NCBI RefSeq assembly: GCF_000429865.1
Contig: NZ_KE386979.1
Location: 1 to 64,000 of the forward strand
Length of the DNA: 64,000 bases
Origin: Cucumibacter marinus DSM 18995
GTDB lineage: Bacteria; Pseudomonadota; Alphaproteobacteria; Rhizobiales; Devosiaceae
Direction of reading: 5' to 3'
The translations under genes and the position numbers were made by a program. Positions 54,897-63,579 of this stretch are shown one piece after another. Every line of letters starts with the position of its first letter. Positions within the stretch are counted from its first letter, which is position 1. Under the pieces are notes generated by a model. The model did no database searches, was not told the DNA's origin, and was given only the letters and a program-made list of their open reading frames with translations.

Positions 54897-56056
54897 GCCT
54901 CACCTCGACAACGCTGCGCAAGGCGCCCGAACTCACAATCTCTTCGCCACGTATCGCGGCCCACGGGCTGACCGCGCAGTTTCGCCCGGCGCATGAATTG
55001 AGCCGCTTTGCCATGGAGATTGGGGCGCTCAATGCTTCAGCGCTCGACCCGAACCCGTTCTGCCAACCCGCGATTCTCGAAAGCGCGATCGAAGGTCTGG
55101 CGGGGGCGGGCGATGTCTCGCTGCTGCTGGTCCATGACAGCCGGGGCATCTTGCGCGGCTTCGCGCCGGTATTGGGGCCGCGATTGAGACGCCGCCCCCC
55201 TGGCATGCTCGGGCGAGGTCTCGGCGCGCCACACTTTGCCAATGGCATGCCGCTTGTCGATGCGGGCATGCCGCTGGCCGCCGAAGCGCTGGTTGAAGGG
55301 CTGACAAAGACCGGGGGCTGGCGGGCCGATTTTGTCGATCTGTCGAGCCCGACCGTCGCCGCGCTCGAACAGGCGGCTGGCCATGTCGGCGCTATTCGCT
55401 TCGTGGCGAGGGAGCGGTTCGCGAGGCCGGTGCTGACCGCGGTTGCGGGGCAGACCGAGCCGAGTGGCTTGAGTGAGGATCAGATCCGGGATCTTGTTGA
55501 GGCCGAAGACCGGCTCGTGGCAAAATACGGGCCCATCCGCTTCGAGCGGATCATCGAGGATCCACAACTCTCGGCGGCTTACGAGCATTTCCTCATGCTC
55601 GAGGCAGAAGGCGCCAAGGGCCTGGCGGGCAAGGCGGTCGCTGCCGATCCCATGCTGTCGGGCATGCTCGGCCGCCTGCTCGCCGACCAGGAGGACGGGG
55701 CGAGCCTGGTCATTCACAAACTCAGCGCCGGCGAGCATGACATCGCTCTCGGCATTGGCCTGATTGCGGGCGGACGCTTTACTGCTTTCCGGCAGGCCGT
55801 GGACGAACGCATGAAGGACTTCATGCCGGATCTGATCTTTGCGCGGCACCTGACCACCGACCTGATCGCCGATGAACGCATCAGCCTTGCCGACAGTGCG
55901 GAGGTGCGCCCGGGCGGTCCGCTCGGATCGTTTTGGGGCGGGTCAGTGCCCACAGGCACGGTGATGATGGGGCCATCCTGGCGGGTGCAGGCCGAGCGTG
56001 CGCTGACACATGCGCTGCATTGGGGAACAGATATCGCCCGAAAGCTGAAACGCTAG
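54893..56056 (+). CDS. BioF2/CelD-like GNAT acyltransferase
   Basis: The 387-residue protein resembles the BioF2-like acetyltransferases (cellulose/exopolysaccharide CelD group): two GNAT-like halves, the first around 55-170 (VSLLLVHDSRGILRGFAPVLG) and the second 220-370 with YEHFLMLEAEGAKGLAGKAV. It starts inside the flippase stop (ATGA), so the pair is translationally coupled and probably modifies a secreted glycan or lipid. Substrate unknown. Its end overlaps the VOC gene by 4 bases. Confidence 0.85.
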   Translation: MSLTSTTLRKAPELTISSPRIAAHGLTAQFRPAHELSRFAMEIGALNASALDPNPFCQPAILESAIEGLAGAGDVSLLLVHDSRGILRGFAPVLGPRLRRRPPGMLGRGLGAPHFANGMPLVDAGMPLAAEALVEGLTKTGGWRADFVDLSSPTVAALEQAAGHVGAIRFVARERFARPVLTAVAGQTEPSGLSEDQIRDLVEAEDRLVAKYGPIRFERIIEDPQLSAAYEHFLMLEAEGAKGLAGKAVAADPMLSGMLGRLLADQEDGASLVIHKLSAGEHDIALGIGLIAGGRFTAFRQAVDERMKDFMPDLIFARHLTTDLIADERISLADSAEVRPGGPLGSFWGGSVPTGTVMMGPSWRVQAERALTHALHWGTDIARKLKR

Positions 56057-56439
56057 GGCTGTTGTGACCGCACTGGTGAGGCGAACATCACCCGGTGTCC
56101 GTCCGGGGTGCGCACGGGCATTTCCCTTGCACCCCAGTCCCGGTCCTCGGGGCCGGAGATGATCTCGGCTCCCTTCGCGCGAATTTCGTCCGCATAGGCG
56201 TCGACATCCTCGACCCAGACATAGCCGAAATACTGGTGATCTCCGAGATCGGGAACGGGGAGCGCATCGGGGCAGGCACCGAGCCGGATCCGGCAGGCGT
56301 CTTTTGCAACGAACACCCAGCCATGGATGACAAGGGTTTCGGCAAAGCCCATGACCGAGATCCACCAATTGGCGGTCGCGCGCGGATCGGGGACTGCCAG
56401 CACGAATTCAGTTGTCCTGAAGGCGGTCCGGTCGGTCAT
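56053..56439 (-). CDS. VOC/glyoxalase-fold protein
   Basis: The 128-residue protein has a single vicinal oxygen chelate unit: TTEFVLAVPDPRATANWWISVMGF, then DVDAYADEIRAKGAEI and HRVMFASP. It might bind an antibiotic or act on an aldehyde; the ligand cannot be read. Convergent with the acyltransferase gene. Confidence 0.88.
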   Translation of the reverse strand: MTDRTAFRTTEFVLAVPDPRATANWWISVMGFAETLVIHGWVFVAKDACRIRLGACPDALPVPDLGDHQYFGYVWVEDVDAYADEIRAKGAEIISGPEDRDWGAREMPVRTPDGHRVMFASPVRSQQP

Positions 56440-56460
56440 GCATCCTGTCCCGTTTTGAGA

Positions 56461-56955
56461 TCAGCCTTCTGAGAGGATGATCACCCAATATGTGCCATAG
56501 GGGCTGCTCGCATTATAGACCGCGGCGAGACCGGCCTTGGTGGCCCAGGGGGCGGCCAGGGCCTCAGCATCGTTGGGATTGTTGCGCCAGCCCGAGAATG
56601 TTTCCCCGAAGCTCGGATAACCTGCCGAGACCTTTTCGGTCGCGCGGCCGTCGCCGGGCACGCGATCATCGAGGGCGCCGAGCTCGGCGCGGCCCTTTTC
56701 GATCTCGCCGGTGCGGGCATAGGTGTTGGCCGCGATGGTGGCGCTATTGGTCACCGCCGCATCAAGGGTGACAGCGTTGAGCCCGCGGGAAGCGCGGTAC
56801 TGGTTGACCAGTTCGATCGCGGCATTGCGGTCGAGGGTGGCGCCGGGCTGGTCGAGCCGCGCGGTCAGGCCCGGAGACAGAGCGGTGGTGCCGGTGCAGG
56901 CAGCCAGCGCGGTGGCGAGGAACAGGACGGCGATCGATGAGAGTATCCGGCGCAA
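56461..56955 (-). CDS. CAP-domain lipoprotein, TTG start
   Basis: The 164-residue protein starts at a TTG (56955) with GGAG 6 bases upstream; this gives the lipoprotein signal LRRILSSIAVLFLATALAAC with lipobox LAAC. The CAP/SCP fold follows: NAAIELVNQYRASRGL, then GETFSGWRNNP and YGTYWVIIL. A frame upstream to 57117 is low-complexity and overlaps the DUF924 gene. It probably acts at the envelope; substrate unknown. Confidence 0.82.
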   Translation of the reverse strand: MRRILSSIAVLFLATALAACTGTTALSPGLTARLDQPGATLDRNAAIELVNQYRASRGLNAVTLDAAVTNSATIAANTYARTGEIEKGRAELGALDDRVPGDGRATEKVSAGYPSFGETFSGWRNNPNDAEALAAPWATKAGLAAVYNASSPYGTYWVIILSEG

Positions 56956-57052
56956 TTTGGTCTCCGAGTGGGGGCATTCAGCCTGTTTCGCTGACTGGCG
57001 CCTTGTTGGGGCAGGATTGCGGGTATTTTCGGGCGGTGCGGCCCGTGAGGCC

Positions 57053-57607
57053 TCAGAACATCTTGCCTTGGCGTTCCTCGATATAGGCGGCTTCCTCGGG
57101 CGTCGAGGGGCGGCCAAGGGGCTTGTTGCGCATGGGGTAGCGGCCGAAGCGCTTGATGATGTCGAAATGCATCATCTCGAATTTGAGCCCGTCCTCATTG
57201 CCGAGCTCGGTGTAAAGGCGCACCGCCTCCTGGTGCACGAGCATGGATTCCGAATGCATGAAGGGCATGTAGGCGAAATGGCGTTCGTCATCGGTGAGCG
57301 ATTTGTCCTCGCCGCGCAGCACGAGTTCCTGTGCGAGGGCCAGGCAGAGCGGATCAGCGGCGAAGGCCTCGGCCTCACCGCGATAGAGCTGGCGGGAGAA
57401 CTGGTCGAGCACGATGATCTCGGCCAGCCGGCCCTTGGGGCTGGTGCGCCAGCCGAACAGTTCGGACTTCGCTGCGGCGTCGCGGGTTTCGCGGAATTTC
57501 TCGTCGATCTTGCGGTCGAATTCCTCCGAGCCGGCGAACCAGTCGTCACTGCCATGCTCGACGAACCAGAAATCGATGACCTGTTCGGGTGTGACTGTTG
57601 TGGGCAT
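57053..57607 (-). CDS. DUF924 family protein
   Basis: The 184-residue protein matches DUF924: VIDFWFVEHGSDDWF near the start, VLDQFSRQLYRG, and HFAYMPFMHSE. The family is predicted to be soluble with a TPR-like helical fold; function unknown. Start 57607 is preferred (AAGGGGGA upstream). Confidence 0.9.
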   Translation of the reverse strand: MPTTVTPEQVIDFWFVEHGSDDWFAGSEEFDRKIDEKFRETRDAAAKSELFGWRTSPKGRLAEIIVLDQFSRQLYRGEAEAFAADPLCLALAQELVLRGEDKSLTDDERHFAYMPFMHSESMLVHQEAVRLYTELGNEDGLKFEMMHFDIIKRFGRYPMRNKPLGRPSTPEEAAYIEERQGKMF

Positions 57608-57658
57608 GCGTCCCCCTTTGCGCACCGGCGGCGCAATGGGGCGCCCCAATCGAAGTGC

Positions 57659-57735
57659 TGGTGATCCCGGCAGGATTCGAACCTGCGACCCTCAGATTAG
57701 GAATCTGATGCTCTATCCTGCTGAGCTACGGGACC
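57659..57735 (-). tRNA. tRNA-Arg (anticodon CCT)
   Basis: The 77-base cloverleaf on the minus strand has acceptor GGTCCCG / CGGGATC (one G-T pair), anticodon stem TCAGA / TCTGA around loop TTCCTAA (anticodon CCT, reads AGG), T loop TTCGAAT and encoded CCA. Confidence 0.95.
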
Positions 57736-57747
57736 GCCCGAATAGGC

Positions 57748-57775
57748 TCAATAGCAAAACTTGCGTTGGGTTCAA
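57748..57775 (-). promoter_or_regulatory. Promoter of tRNA-Arg
   Basis: On the minus strand TTGAAC (57770-57775) and TATTGA (57748-57753) are 16 bases apart, and the predicted start site is a few bases before the tRNA. Confidence 0.55.
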
Positions 57776-57872
57776 ACCGTTCTTACCGGTTGGGGTCGTG
57801 CGGCGCCAGCCCGGACCCAGCCCGGACAAAGGCCTGTCCGGGCCCGTTCGCACGTTTCGGCCGCGCAACGGC

Positions 57873-58814
57873 TCAGAACGTGGCCTTGAGCCAGTCGATC
57901 TGATCCTGCACTGCCTGGCGCGAGGTTTCGCTGATGGCGGTGAAAGCGCACATCAGGTGATTGACCCCGGCATAGCGCTTGGCCGTGAGATCATTGCCCG
58001 CCTCGCGCAAGCGTTTGGCATAGGCCTCGCCTTCGTCGCGCAGCACATCGCATTCCGCGGTCATCAAAAAGGCTGGTGGCAGATTGGTGAGATCCTCGGC
58101 GCGCAGCGGGGCGGCATAGGGGTGGTGCTTGTCCTCAGGCTTGGCGGTGTAAAGGTCCCAGAACCAGTACATCTCGATCGCCGGCAGCATGTAACCGGTG
58201 GCGAATTCGGCGTAGGACGCGGTTTCGGGATCGCCGGCGCAATCGGTGACAGGCACTTGCAGGAGCTGGCCCTTGATGGGCTTGAGGCTCCGATCGCGGA
58301 TCATCAGGCTGAGGACGGCAGCCAGGTTCCCGCCGGCGCTCATGCCGCCAATGATGACCCGTTCGGGGTCGACATTGAGGCTCGAGGCGCCTTCGCCGCG
58401 CGCCCATTCGGTGGCCGCGAGGCAATCGTCCGGTGCTGCAGGGAATTTGTGCTCGGGGGCGAGGCGGTAATCGACGGAGACGACCACGCACCCTGCATCG
58501 ACGCAATATTTGCGGCAGGCAGCGTCATCCTGATCGAGATTGCCGAGCACGAAGCCGCCGCCATGAAACCACATCAGGAGCGGGAAAGGACCTTCCCCAT
58601 CCGGCGTGTAGATGCGGACCGGAATATCGCCGGCGGGACCGGGAATCGCGCGGTCCTCAACCTTTTTCGGTTCGGGCGCGGGCAGGCTCCAGCCGGAATC
58701 GCCCGCCGACATTTCGGCAATGGCGCGGCGAGCCTCCTCGACCGGCATGGTGTTGAAGAAGGGCATTTTCGCGGCTTCTTCGATGATCGGCTTCAGTTCA
58801 GGGCTCAAGGGCAT
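57873..58814 (-). CDS. HSL-type alpha/beta hydrolase (carboxylesterase)
   Basis: The 313-residue esterase has the oxyanion motif HGGGFVLG, nucleophile elbow GMSAGGNLA, the Asp region AECDVLRDEGEAY and the catalytic His in GVNHLMCAF. It hydrolyses short-chain esters. ATG 58814 is preferred to a TTG at 58838. Confidence 0.92.
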   Translation of the reverse strand: MPLSPELKPIIEEAAKMPFFNTMPVEEARRAIAEMSAGDSGWSLPAPEPKKVEDRAIPGPAGDIPVRIYTPDGEGPFPLLMWFHGGGFVLGNLDQDDAACRKYCVDAGCVVVSVDYRLAPEHKFPAAPDDCLAATEWARGEGASSLNVDPERVIIGGMSAGGNLAAVLSLMIRDRSLKPIKGQLLQVPVTDCAGDPETASYAEFATGYMLPAIEMYWFWDLYTAKPEDKHHPYAAPLRAEDLTNLPPAFLMTAECDVLRDEGEAYAKRLREAGNDLTAKRYAGVNHLMCAFTAISETSRQAVQDQIDWLKATF

Positions 58815-59141
58815 GGTGCGGCGCCTCCTCACGCGCAAAGGGTTCGGGAGTGTTCTTCCGGAAGCGTCTCAGGCACGCTGCGGAAAAGTCTCCAAACGTG
58901 GAAAAACAATGTGGCAGACCGCGCCGTTGCTGGCAAGGTGATGGTGTCGACGGGTCGCTGGTTGTGGCTATTGGTCGATTGGCGGCGCCGGTGTGTCATC
59001 GGCGCGGGGTAGACTTGCGCAACACTTCAAAAATCTTTGTTTCCGCCGGGTCGCGCGGGATGATTTTTGCCCCCGCTTTGTGCAGTGTTGGCTGGCAGAG
59101 GCGCGCGTGATTTGGGGATAGCGAATGGGGGATGGTCCGGC
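58815..59141. other. Intergenic region (327 bp)
   Basis: This gap separates the divergent esterase and nuclease-like genes. I see no gene, no clear promoter pair and no repeat of the families found elsewhere in the window. Confidence 0.5.
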
Positions 59142-59963
59142 ATGAGTTTTCTGGCCGCCATGTCGGTGGCGTCAGTCGTGATGCTGGCCAGTCTGCCGCC
59201 GTGCCTCGCGGCAGAGGGCGGCGCGCCCTGTGCCGGGCTTGAGCTAGGGCCGCGCGGGGTCGTCACCGCCGTGCGCGATGGCGATACGGTGATGCTCGAC
59301 AGTGGCGAGATGATCCGGCTCATCGGTATCCAGGCGCCCAAGCTGCCGCTTGGCCGTCCCGACTTCGAGCCCTGGCCGCTGGCCGGTGAATCCAAATCGG
59401 CACTTGAAGCGCTGACCCTTGGTCAGTCCGCAGTTCTTTATTACGGCCCGACCCGGCGGGACCGGCATGACCGGGTGCTGGGCCATCTGGTCCTGGCGGA
59501 AACCGGGCAATGGGTACAGGCCGAGATGATCGGCGCTGGCATGGCGCGGGTTTATTCGTTCCCGGACAACCGGGTCTGTCTTGCTCAACTGCTCGATGTG
59601 GAGCGTGACGCCCGGCTGGCGCGGCTCGGATTGTGGAACGACCCCTATTATGAATTGCGCGATGCACGCCATCCCGACACACTTTTGCCGCTTGAAGGCC
59701 GTTATGAACTGGTGGAAGGTCGCGTGCTCAAGGCTGAGCGCGTGGGTCGGCGCGTCTATCTGAATTTCGGCCGGGTATGGAAGGACGATTTCACCGTGGT
59801 GATCGAGACCGCAGGATTGCGGCAGTTCGAGAAATCCGGTCTTGATCCGCTCGCATTCGACGACAAGGTCGTACGTGTGCGCGGCTGGATGAATGTGCTT
59901 GACGGTCCCCGCATGGAAGTCACCCATCCCGAGCAGATCGAATTGCTGACGGGGCGTCTATGA
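59142..59963 (+). CDS. Secreted nuclease-like (SNase-fold) protein
   Basis: The 273-residue protein has a signal peptide (about 1-24, ending CLAAE) and a staphylococcal-nuclease-like OB fold: VVTAVRDGDTVMLDSGEMIRLIGIQAP, then AGMARVYSFPDN and ERDARLARLGLWND. The usual catalytic Arg-Glu-Arg set is hard to place, so it may lack nuclease activity. A C-terminal domain (~190-273) is family-specific. Its stop overlaps the M48 gene start by 4 bases. Confidence 0.85.
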   Translation: MSFLAAMSVASVVMLASLPPCLAAEGGAPCAGLELGPRGVVTAVRDGDTVMLDSGEMIRLIGIQAPKLPLGRPDFEPWPLAGESKSALEALTLGQSAVLYYGPTRRDRHDRVLGHLVLAETGQWVQAEMIGAGMARVYSFPDNRVCLAQLLDVERDARLARLGLWNDPYYELRDARHPDTLLPLEGRYELVEGRVLKAERVGRRVYLNFGRVWKDDFTVVIETAGLRQFEKSGLDPLAFDDKVVRVRGWMNVLDGPRMEVTHPEQIELLTGRL

Positions 59964-61441
59964 GAGAACGTGGTGTGATCTGGCGGCTCGGCGCATCGGC
60001 GCTGGCGGCGCTGACCATTGCCGGGTGTACGACGCTTCTGGGGGACAGCACCGGGGTGACCCATTCGCGCACCGGGGAGAACCCGGCGCCGGTGGTGCCC
60101 GAAGGCACCGACCCTGACGACTCGCTGATCGGCCGGCGCGAGCATCCGCGCATTATCGCCAGCTTTGGCGGGGTCTATGAAGACCGCGCCGCCGAAGTGA
60201 TGGTGGCGCAAATGGCGGGCAAGCTGCTCTCGGCGGCCAATCGGCCGAACGAGAACTTTACCGTCACCATTCTCGATTCTCCTGAAGTGAACGCCTTCGC
60301 GCTGCCAGGCGGCTATATCTATGTGACCCGCGGCATTCTTGCGCTGGCGAATGACGAAAGCGAGCTGGCGACGGTGCTGGCCCATGAAATGGCGCATGTG
60401 ACCCTGCGCCACGCGCGGGCGCGCTCGAACAAGGTGCGCACCACCCAGATCGTCGACAGGGTGCTGGGCGGCATTCTGGGTGCGGATCTCGATACCGACC
60501 AGTCCTCGGCCCGGGCCAAGCTCTCGCTTGCGGCCTTCTCGCAAGGCCAGGAGCTCGAGGCGGACCGCGAAGGTATCCGTATCGCGGCGCGGGCGGGTTA
60601 CGACCCGCATGCGGCAGGGCGTTTCCTGTCGCGCATGGGCCGGTTCGCCGCCTTTGTGCGCCAAGGGGAGACCGACGTGGAAGAAGGCGACGATTTCCTG
60701 TCGAGCCACCCCTCGACGCCCGACCGGATCGAGGCCGCGGTATCGAGCGCCCGCCGGCTCGGCGAGCCGGGTGAAGGGGTGACTGACCGGGGCCGGTATC
60801 TCACCGCGATCGATGGTATCGCCTTTGGCATCAATCCCGCGCACGGGGCGGTGGTCGGCAATCGCTATATCCATCCCGGGCTCGATTTCACCTTCGCGGT
60901 GCCGGGGCGGTATGCACTGACCAACACCGGCGATGCGGTGGTGGCGGTGGCGACCGACGGAGCGGCCATGCGCTTTGACAGCGCCGATGTGCCCGCCGAT
61001 GTCGATCTCGCCGCCTATCTCAAATCGGGCTGGGTGGCGGGTCTCGACCCCGACAGCGTCACAACCGGCCGGACCAATGGCGCGGAACTGGCGACCGCCG
61101 AGGCGGCGACGGAAAAATGGACCTTCCATATCGCGGCCGTGCGCTATCAGGGCCAGGTCTACCGCTTCATCTTCGCGGCGGATAAGGGATCGGAGCGGTT
61201 CAGCGCGGACTTCTCGGAGACCATCGACAGCTTCCGTGACGCGCGGCAGTCCGATCTCAATTCGATCCGGCATTATGTGATCCGCTCGGTCACTGCCCGC
61301 AGCGGCGAAAGCGCGGACAGCCTGGCGCGGCGCATGGATGTCCGCACGGGTGGTGAAGAGCTGTTCTACGTGCTCAACGGGCTGTTCCCGGGTGATGCCA
61401 TCGAGCCGGGCACCGACTACAAGATCGTGGCGCTGAAATAG
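59960..61441 (+). CDS. M48 family metalloprotease lipoprotein
   Basis: The 493-residue protein has a lipoprotein signal ending in TIAGC, then a BepA-like metalloprotease: zinc motif HEMAHVTLRH (about 141) and the third ligand Glu in ELEADREGI. The C-terminal ~55 residues (VTARSGESADSLARRM ... YKIVAL) look like a LysM-like module, which would bring it to peptidoglycan. It is translationally coupled to the nuclease-like gene (ATGA). Confidence 0.9.
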   Translation: MRERGVIWRLGASALAALTIAGCTTLLGDSTGVTHSRTGENPAPVVPEGTDPDDSLIGRREHPRIIASFGGVYEDRAAEVMVAQMAGKLLSAANRPNENFTVTILDSPEVNAFALPGGYIYVTRGILALANDESELATVLAHEMAHVTLRHARARSNKVRTTQIVDRVLGGILGADLDTDQSSARAKLSLAAFSQGQELEADREGIRIAARAGYDPHAAGRFLSRMGRFAAFVRQGETDVEEGDDFLSSHPSTPDRIEAAVSSARRLGEPGEGVTDRGRYLTAIDGIAFGINPAHGAVVGNRYIHPGLDFTFAVPGRYALTNTGDAVVAVATDGAAMRFDSADVPADVDLAAYLKSGWVAGLDPDSVTTGRTNGAELATAEAATEKWTFHIAAVRYQGQVYRFIFAADKGSERFSADFSETIDSFRDARQSDLNSIRHYVIRSVTARSGESADSLARRMDVRTGGEELFYVLNGLFPGDAIEPGTDYKIVALK

Positions 61442-61491
61442 CACCTGGGTCGGTGGCGTGAGGGTCCTCTCTCCAGCCAACAGGCGTGATT

Positions 61492-61592
61492 CCGGCGAAA
61501 GCCGGCAACCGGTAACCCCGTTTTCGGTTGGGAGAACCCACGCCGTGCCCCTCAAGAGTTCCCTGGTTACTGGACCCCGGCCTGCGCCGGGG
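61492..61592. repeat. Two intergenic hairpins after the M48 gene
   Basis: CCGGC-GAAA-GCCGG at 61492-61505 has a GNRA tetraloop; CCCCGGC-CTGC-GCCGGGG at 61575-61592 has a 7-bp stem followed by TGACG. Both resemble the repeat cluster at 35461-35610 (same TGACG-type flank after 35505). No gene lies in 61442-61733. Confidence 0.6.
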
Positions 61593-61681
61593 TGACGCCC
61601 TTCAAAGAAACAATCTCGCCCCACACCTTTCCCGGCAGGGGCGGGTGGTGACCGGCGCGAAAACTGCCGTATCAAACAAAG

Positions 61682-61704
61682 AAAAGGCCGGCGCAAGGCC
61701 GGCC
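61682..61704 (-). terminator. Terminator of carD
   Basis: On the minus strand a 7-bp stem GGCCGGC / GCCGGCC is followed by TTTTCTTTG, 30 bases past the carD stop. Confidence 0.8.
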
Positions 61705-61733
61705 TCTAATTCATCAATGCTGAAGCGCTGCGG

Positions 61734-62297
61734 TCAGGCCGCGGCCTCCTCCGCATCGGATTCCTCGGACTTGGATGCGCGGCGCGGACCCTTGTTGAGG
61801 TTCTTCTGGATCAGCTTGACCGCTTCGGTAAGGGTCAGCTTGTTCACCGCGGCGATTTCGCGCGACATCCGGTCCATGGCCGCTTCGAAAAGCTGACGTT
61901 CGGAATAGGACTGCTCGGGCTGGTCGTCGGAACGGTAAAGGTCGCGGACCACTTCGGCGATCGCAATCAGATCGCCGGAATTGATCTTCGCTTCATATTC
62001 CTGGGCACGGCGGCTCCACATGGTGCGCTTGATGCGGGCGCGACCAGTCACGGTCTTGAGACCCTTTTCCACCATGTCGGTTTCGGCGAGCTTGCGCATG
62101 CCGACGCTCTTGATCTTGGCGATCGGTACACGAAGCGTCAGCTTGTCCTGTTCGAAGTTGATCACGAACAGTTCGAGAGAAAGACCTGCGACTTCCTGCT
62201 CTTCGATATCGATGATCTGGCCGACACCGTGGGCGGGATAGACGATATACTCGCCGGTCTTGAACCCCTGACGCTGTACAGACTTCTTGGTCGCCAT
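61734..62297 (-). CDS. carD: CarD family transcriptional regulator
   Basis: The 187-residue protein starts with the RNA-polymerase-interacting Tudor-like domain (FKTGEYIVYPAHGVGQIIDIEEQEV, residues ~12-36) and continues with a helical DNA-binding C-terminal domain (KRTMWSRRAQEYEAKINSGD). It stabilises open promoter complexes. An acidic, alanine-rich tail follows. The frame extends upstream to 62618 but the family start is at 62297. Confidence 0.95.
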   Translation of the reverse strand: MATKKSVQRQGFKTGEYIVYPAHGVGQIIDIEEQEVAGLSLELFVINFEQDKLTLRVPIAKIKSVGMRKLAETDMVEKGLKTVTGRARIKRTMWSRRAQEYEAKINSGDLIAIAEVVRDLYRSDDQPEQSYSERQLFEAAMDRMSREIAAVNKLTLTEAVKLIQKNLNKGPRRASKSEESDAEEAAA

Positions 62298-62705
62298 AAA
62301 CTGGGTACTCCTGCTTGACGCCTCGGCGCTTTGCTGCGCCTGATTGTGTGGCGTGGATTTGTCCACGCCCTGTCTGCAAGAAGCTTCGCCCCGGTCCGGT
62401 TTTGCCTGCCTCCCTGTTGGCAGAAAACCGTCCCGCAATGTCATCCGAAAAAAAACGTGCCCAAGGGCACGAGATTGGGGGCGAAGTCCATTGCTGTAAT
62501 GACTGACAATACCACAGTTTTTGGCAAAAATCAAAAGAAGTCCGGGCGTCACTTCATGCCGGACCTTAAGCACCGCGCGTAAATGACGATTTCGGAAAAT
62601 ACGGGTTTGGCGGCGCACACATCCTCACCCTCGCCACGCGAATGGCAGGTATGCGCAGGATGCACAGCGGCGACACGTCCCGGCAGGGCGGGACGGGAAC
62701 GCCGG
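62298..62705. other. Intergenic region between fdxA and carD (408 bp)
   Basis: This gap contains the fdxA terminator (62448-62471) and should contain the carD promoter. No gene is seen. AT-rich stretches occur near 62510-62540. Confidence 0.55.
62448..62471 (-). terminator. Terminator of the fdxA transcript
   Basis: On the minus strand the stem CGTGCC / GGCACG is followed by eight consecutive T. It separates fdxA from carD. Confidence 0.85.
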
Positions 62706-63044
<339 letters not shown>

Positions 63045-63195
63045 TGAGCGTGTTCCAGCAGTCTGCCTGGCGGCGTGACCCCTCACGGGCCGGGGCGTCG
63101 AAATACCGAGTGGTTGCTAACGGGTTTTGGCGCCAAGGGCAAGCGCTGCGCGGGGCATAGCTATGCGCACTTTGGCAAGCCCGTAAAAAGCCATT

Positions 63196-63579
63196 TCAAT
63201 CCGACGGTTTGATGGCATCGATGCGGCGTCTGTCCCGCTTTGTGGGACGCCCGGCGCCCTGCGGGCGGATCGCCTGTTCGAAGGCGGTGGCCGGTTTTGG
63301 GTCGCGTGGCAGTTCGGGCGACATGTCCTCGTAGAGCAAGCTTGCCTTGTCTGCGCCTTCGCGCCGCTCGGCAATATCGAGGACTTTCCAGATCCGCAGG
63401 CCGCGTCCGATGGTGATGGTCAGCACATCGCCGGGCCTGACGCTGGCAGCGTTGGAGGTGGTTTTGGTGCCGTTGATGCGGACATGCCCTTCCCCGATCA
63501 GGCGCTGCGCCGCCCCGCGGGTCCGCCCGCAACGGGCGAACCACAACCATTTGTCGAGGCGCTGGGCGGGCGCGGTCAT
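63196..63579 (-). CDS. S4 domain RNA-binding protein (HslR-like)
   Basis: The 127-residue protein opens with an S4 fold: QRLDKWLWFARCGRTRGAAQRLI and GHVRINGTKTTSNA, typical of heat-shock protein 15/HslR. It binds RNA or stalled ribosomal subunits. Its ATG overlaps the upstream helicase-like stop (ATGA). The C-terminal third is basic and low-complexity. Confidence 0.92.
   Translation of the reverse strand: MTAPAQRLDKWLWFARCGRTRGAAQRLIGEGHVRINGTKTTSNAASVRPGDVLTITIGRGLRIWKVLDIAERREGADKASLLYEDMSPELPRDPKPATAFEQAIRPQGAGRPTKRDRRRIDAIKPSD

Noticed and set aside
58915-58936. Sigma-54-like TGGCAG...TTGCT
   Set aside because: Spacing between the two blocks is 9 bases rather than 4-5, so it does not fit a sigma-54 promoter.
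59756-61696. 646-residue minus-strand frame opposite the M48 gene
   Set aside because: Shadow of two coupled, recognisable genes.
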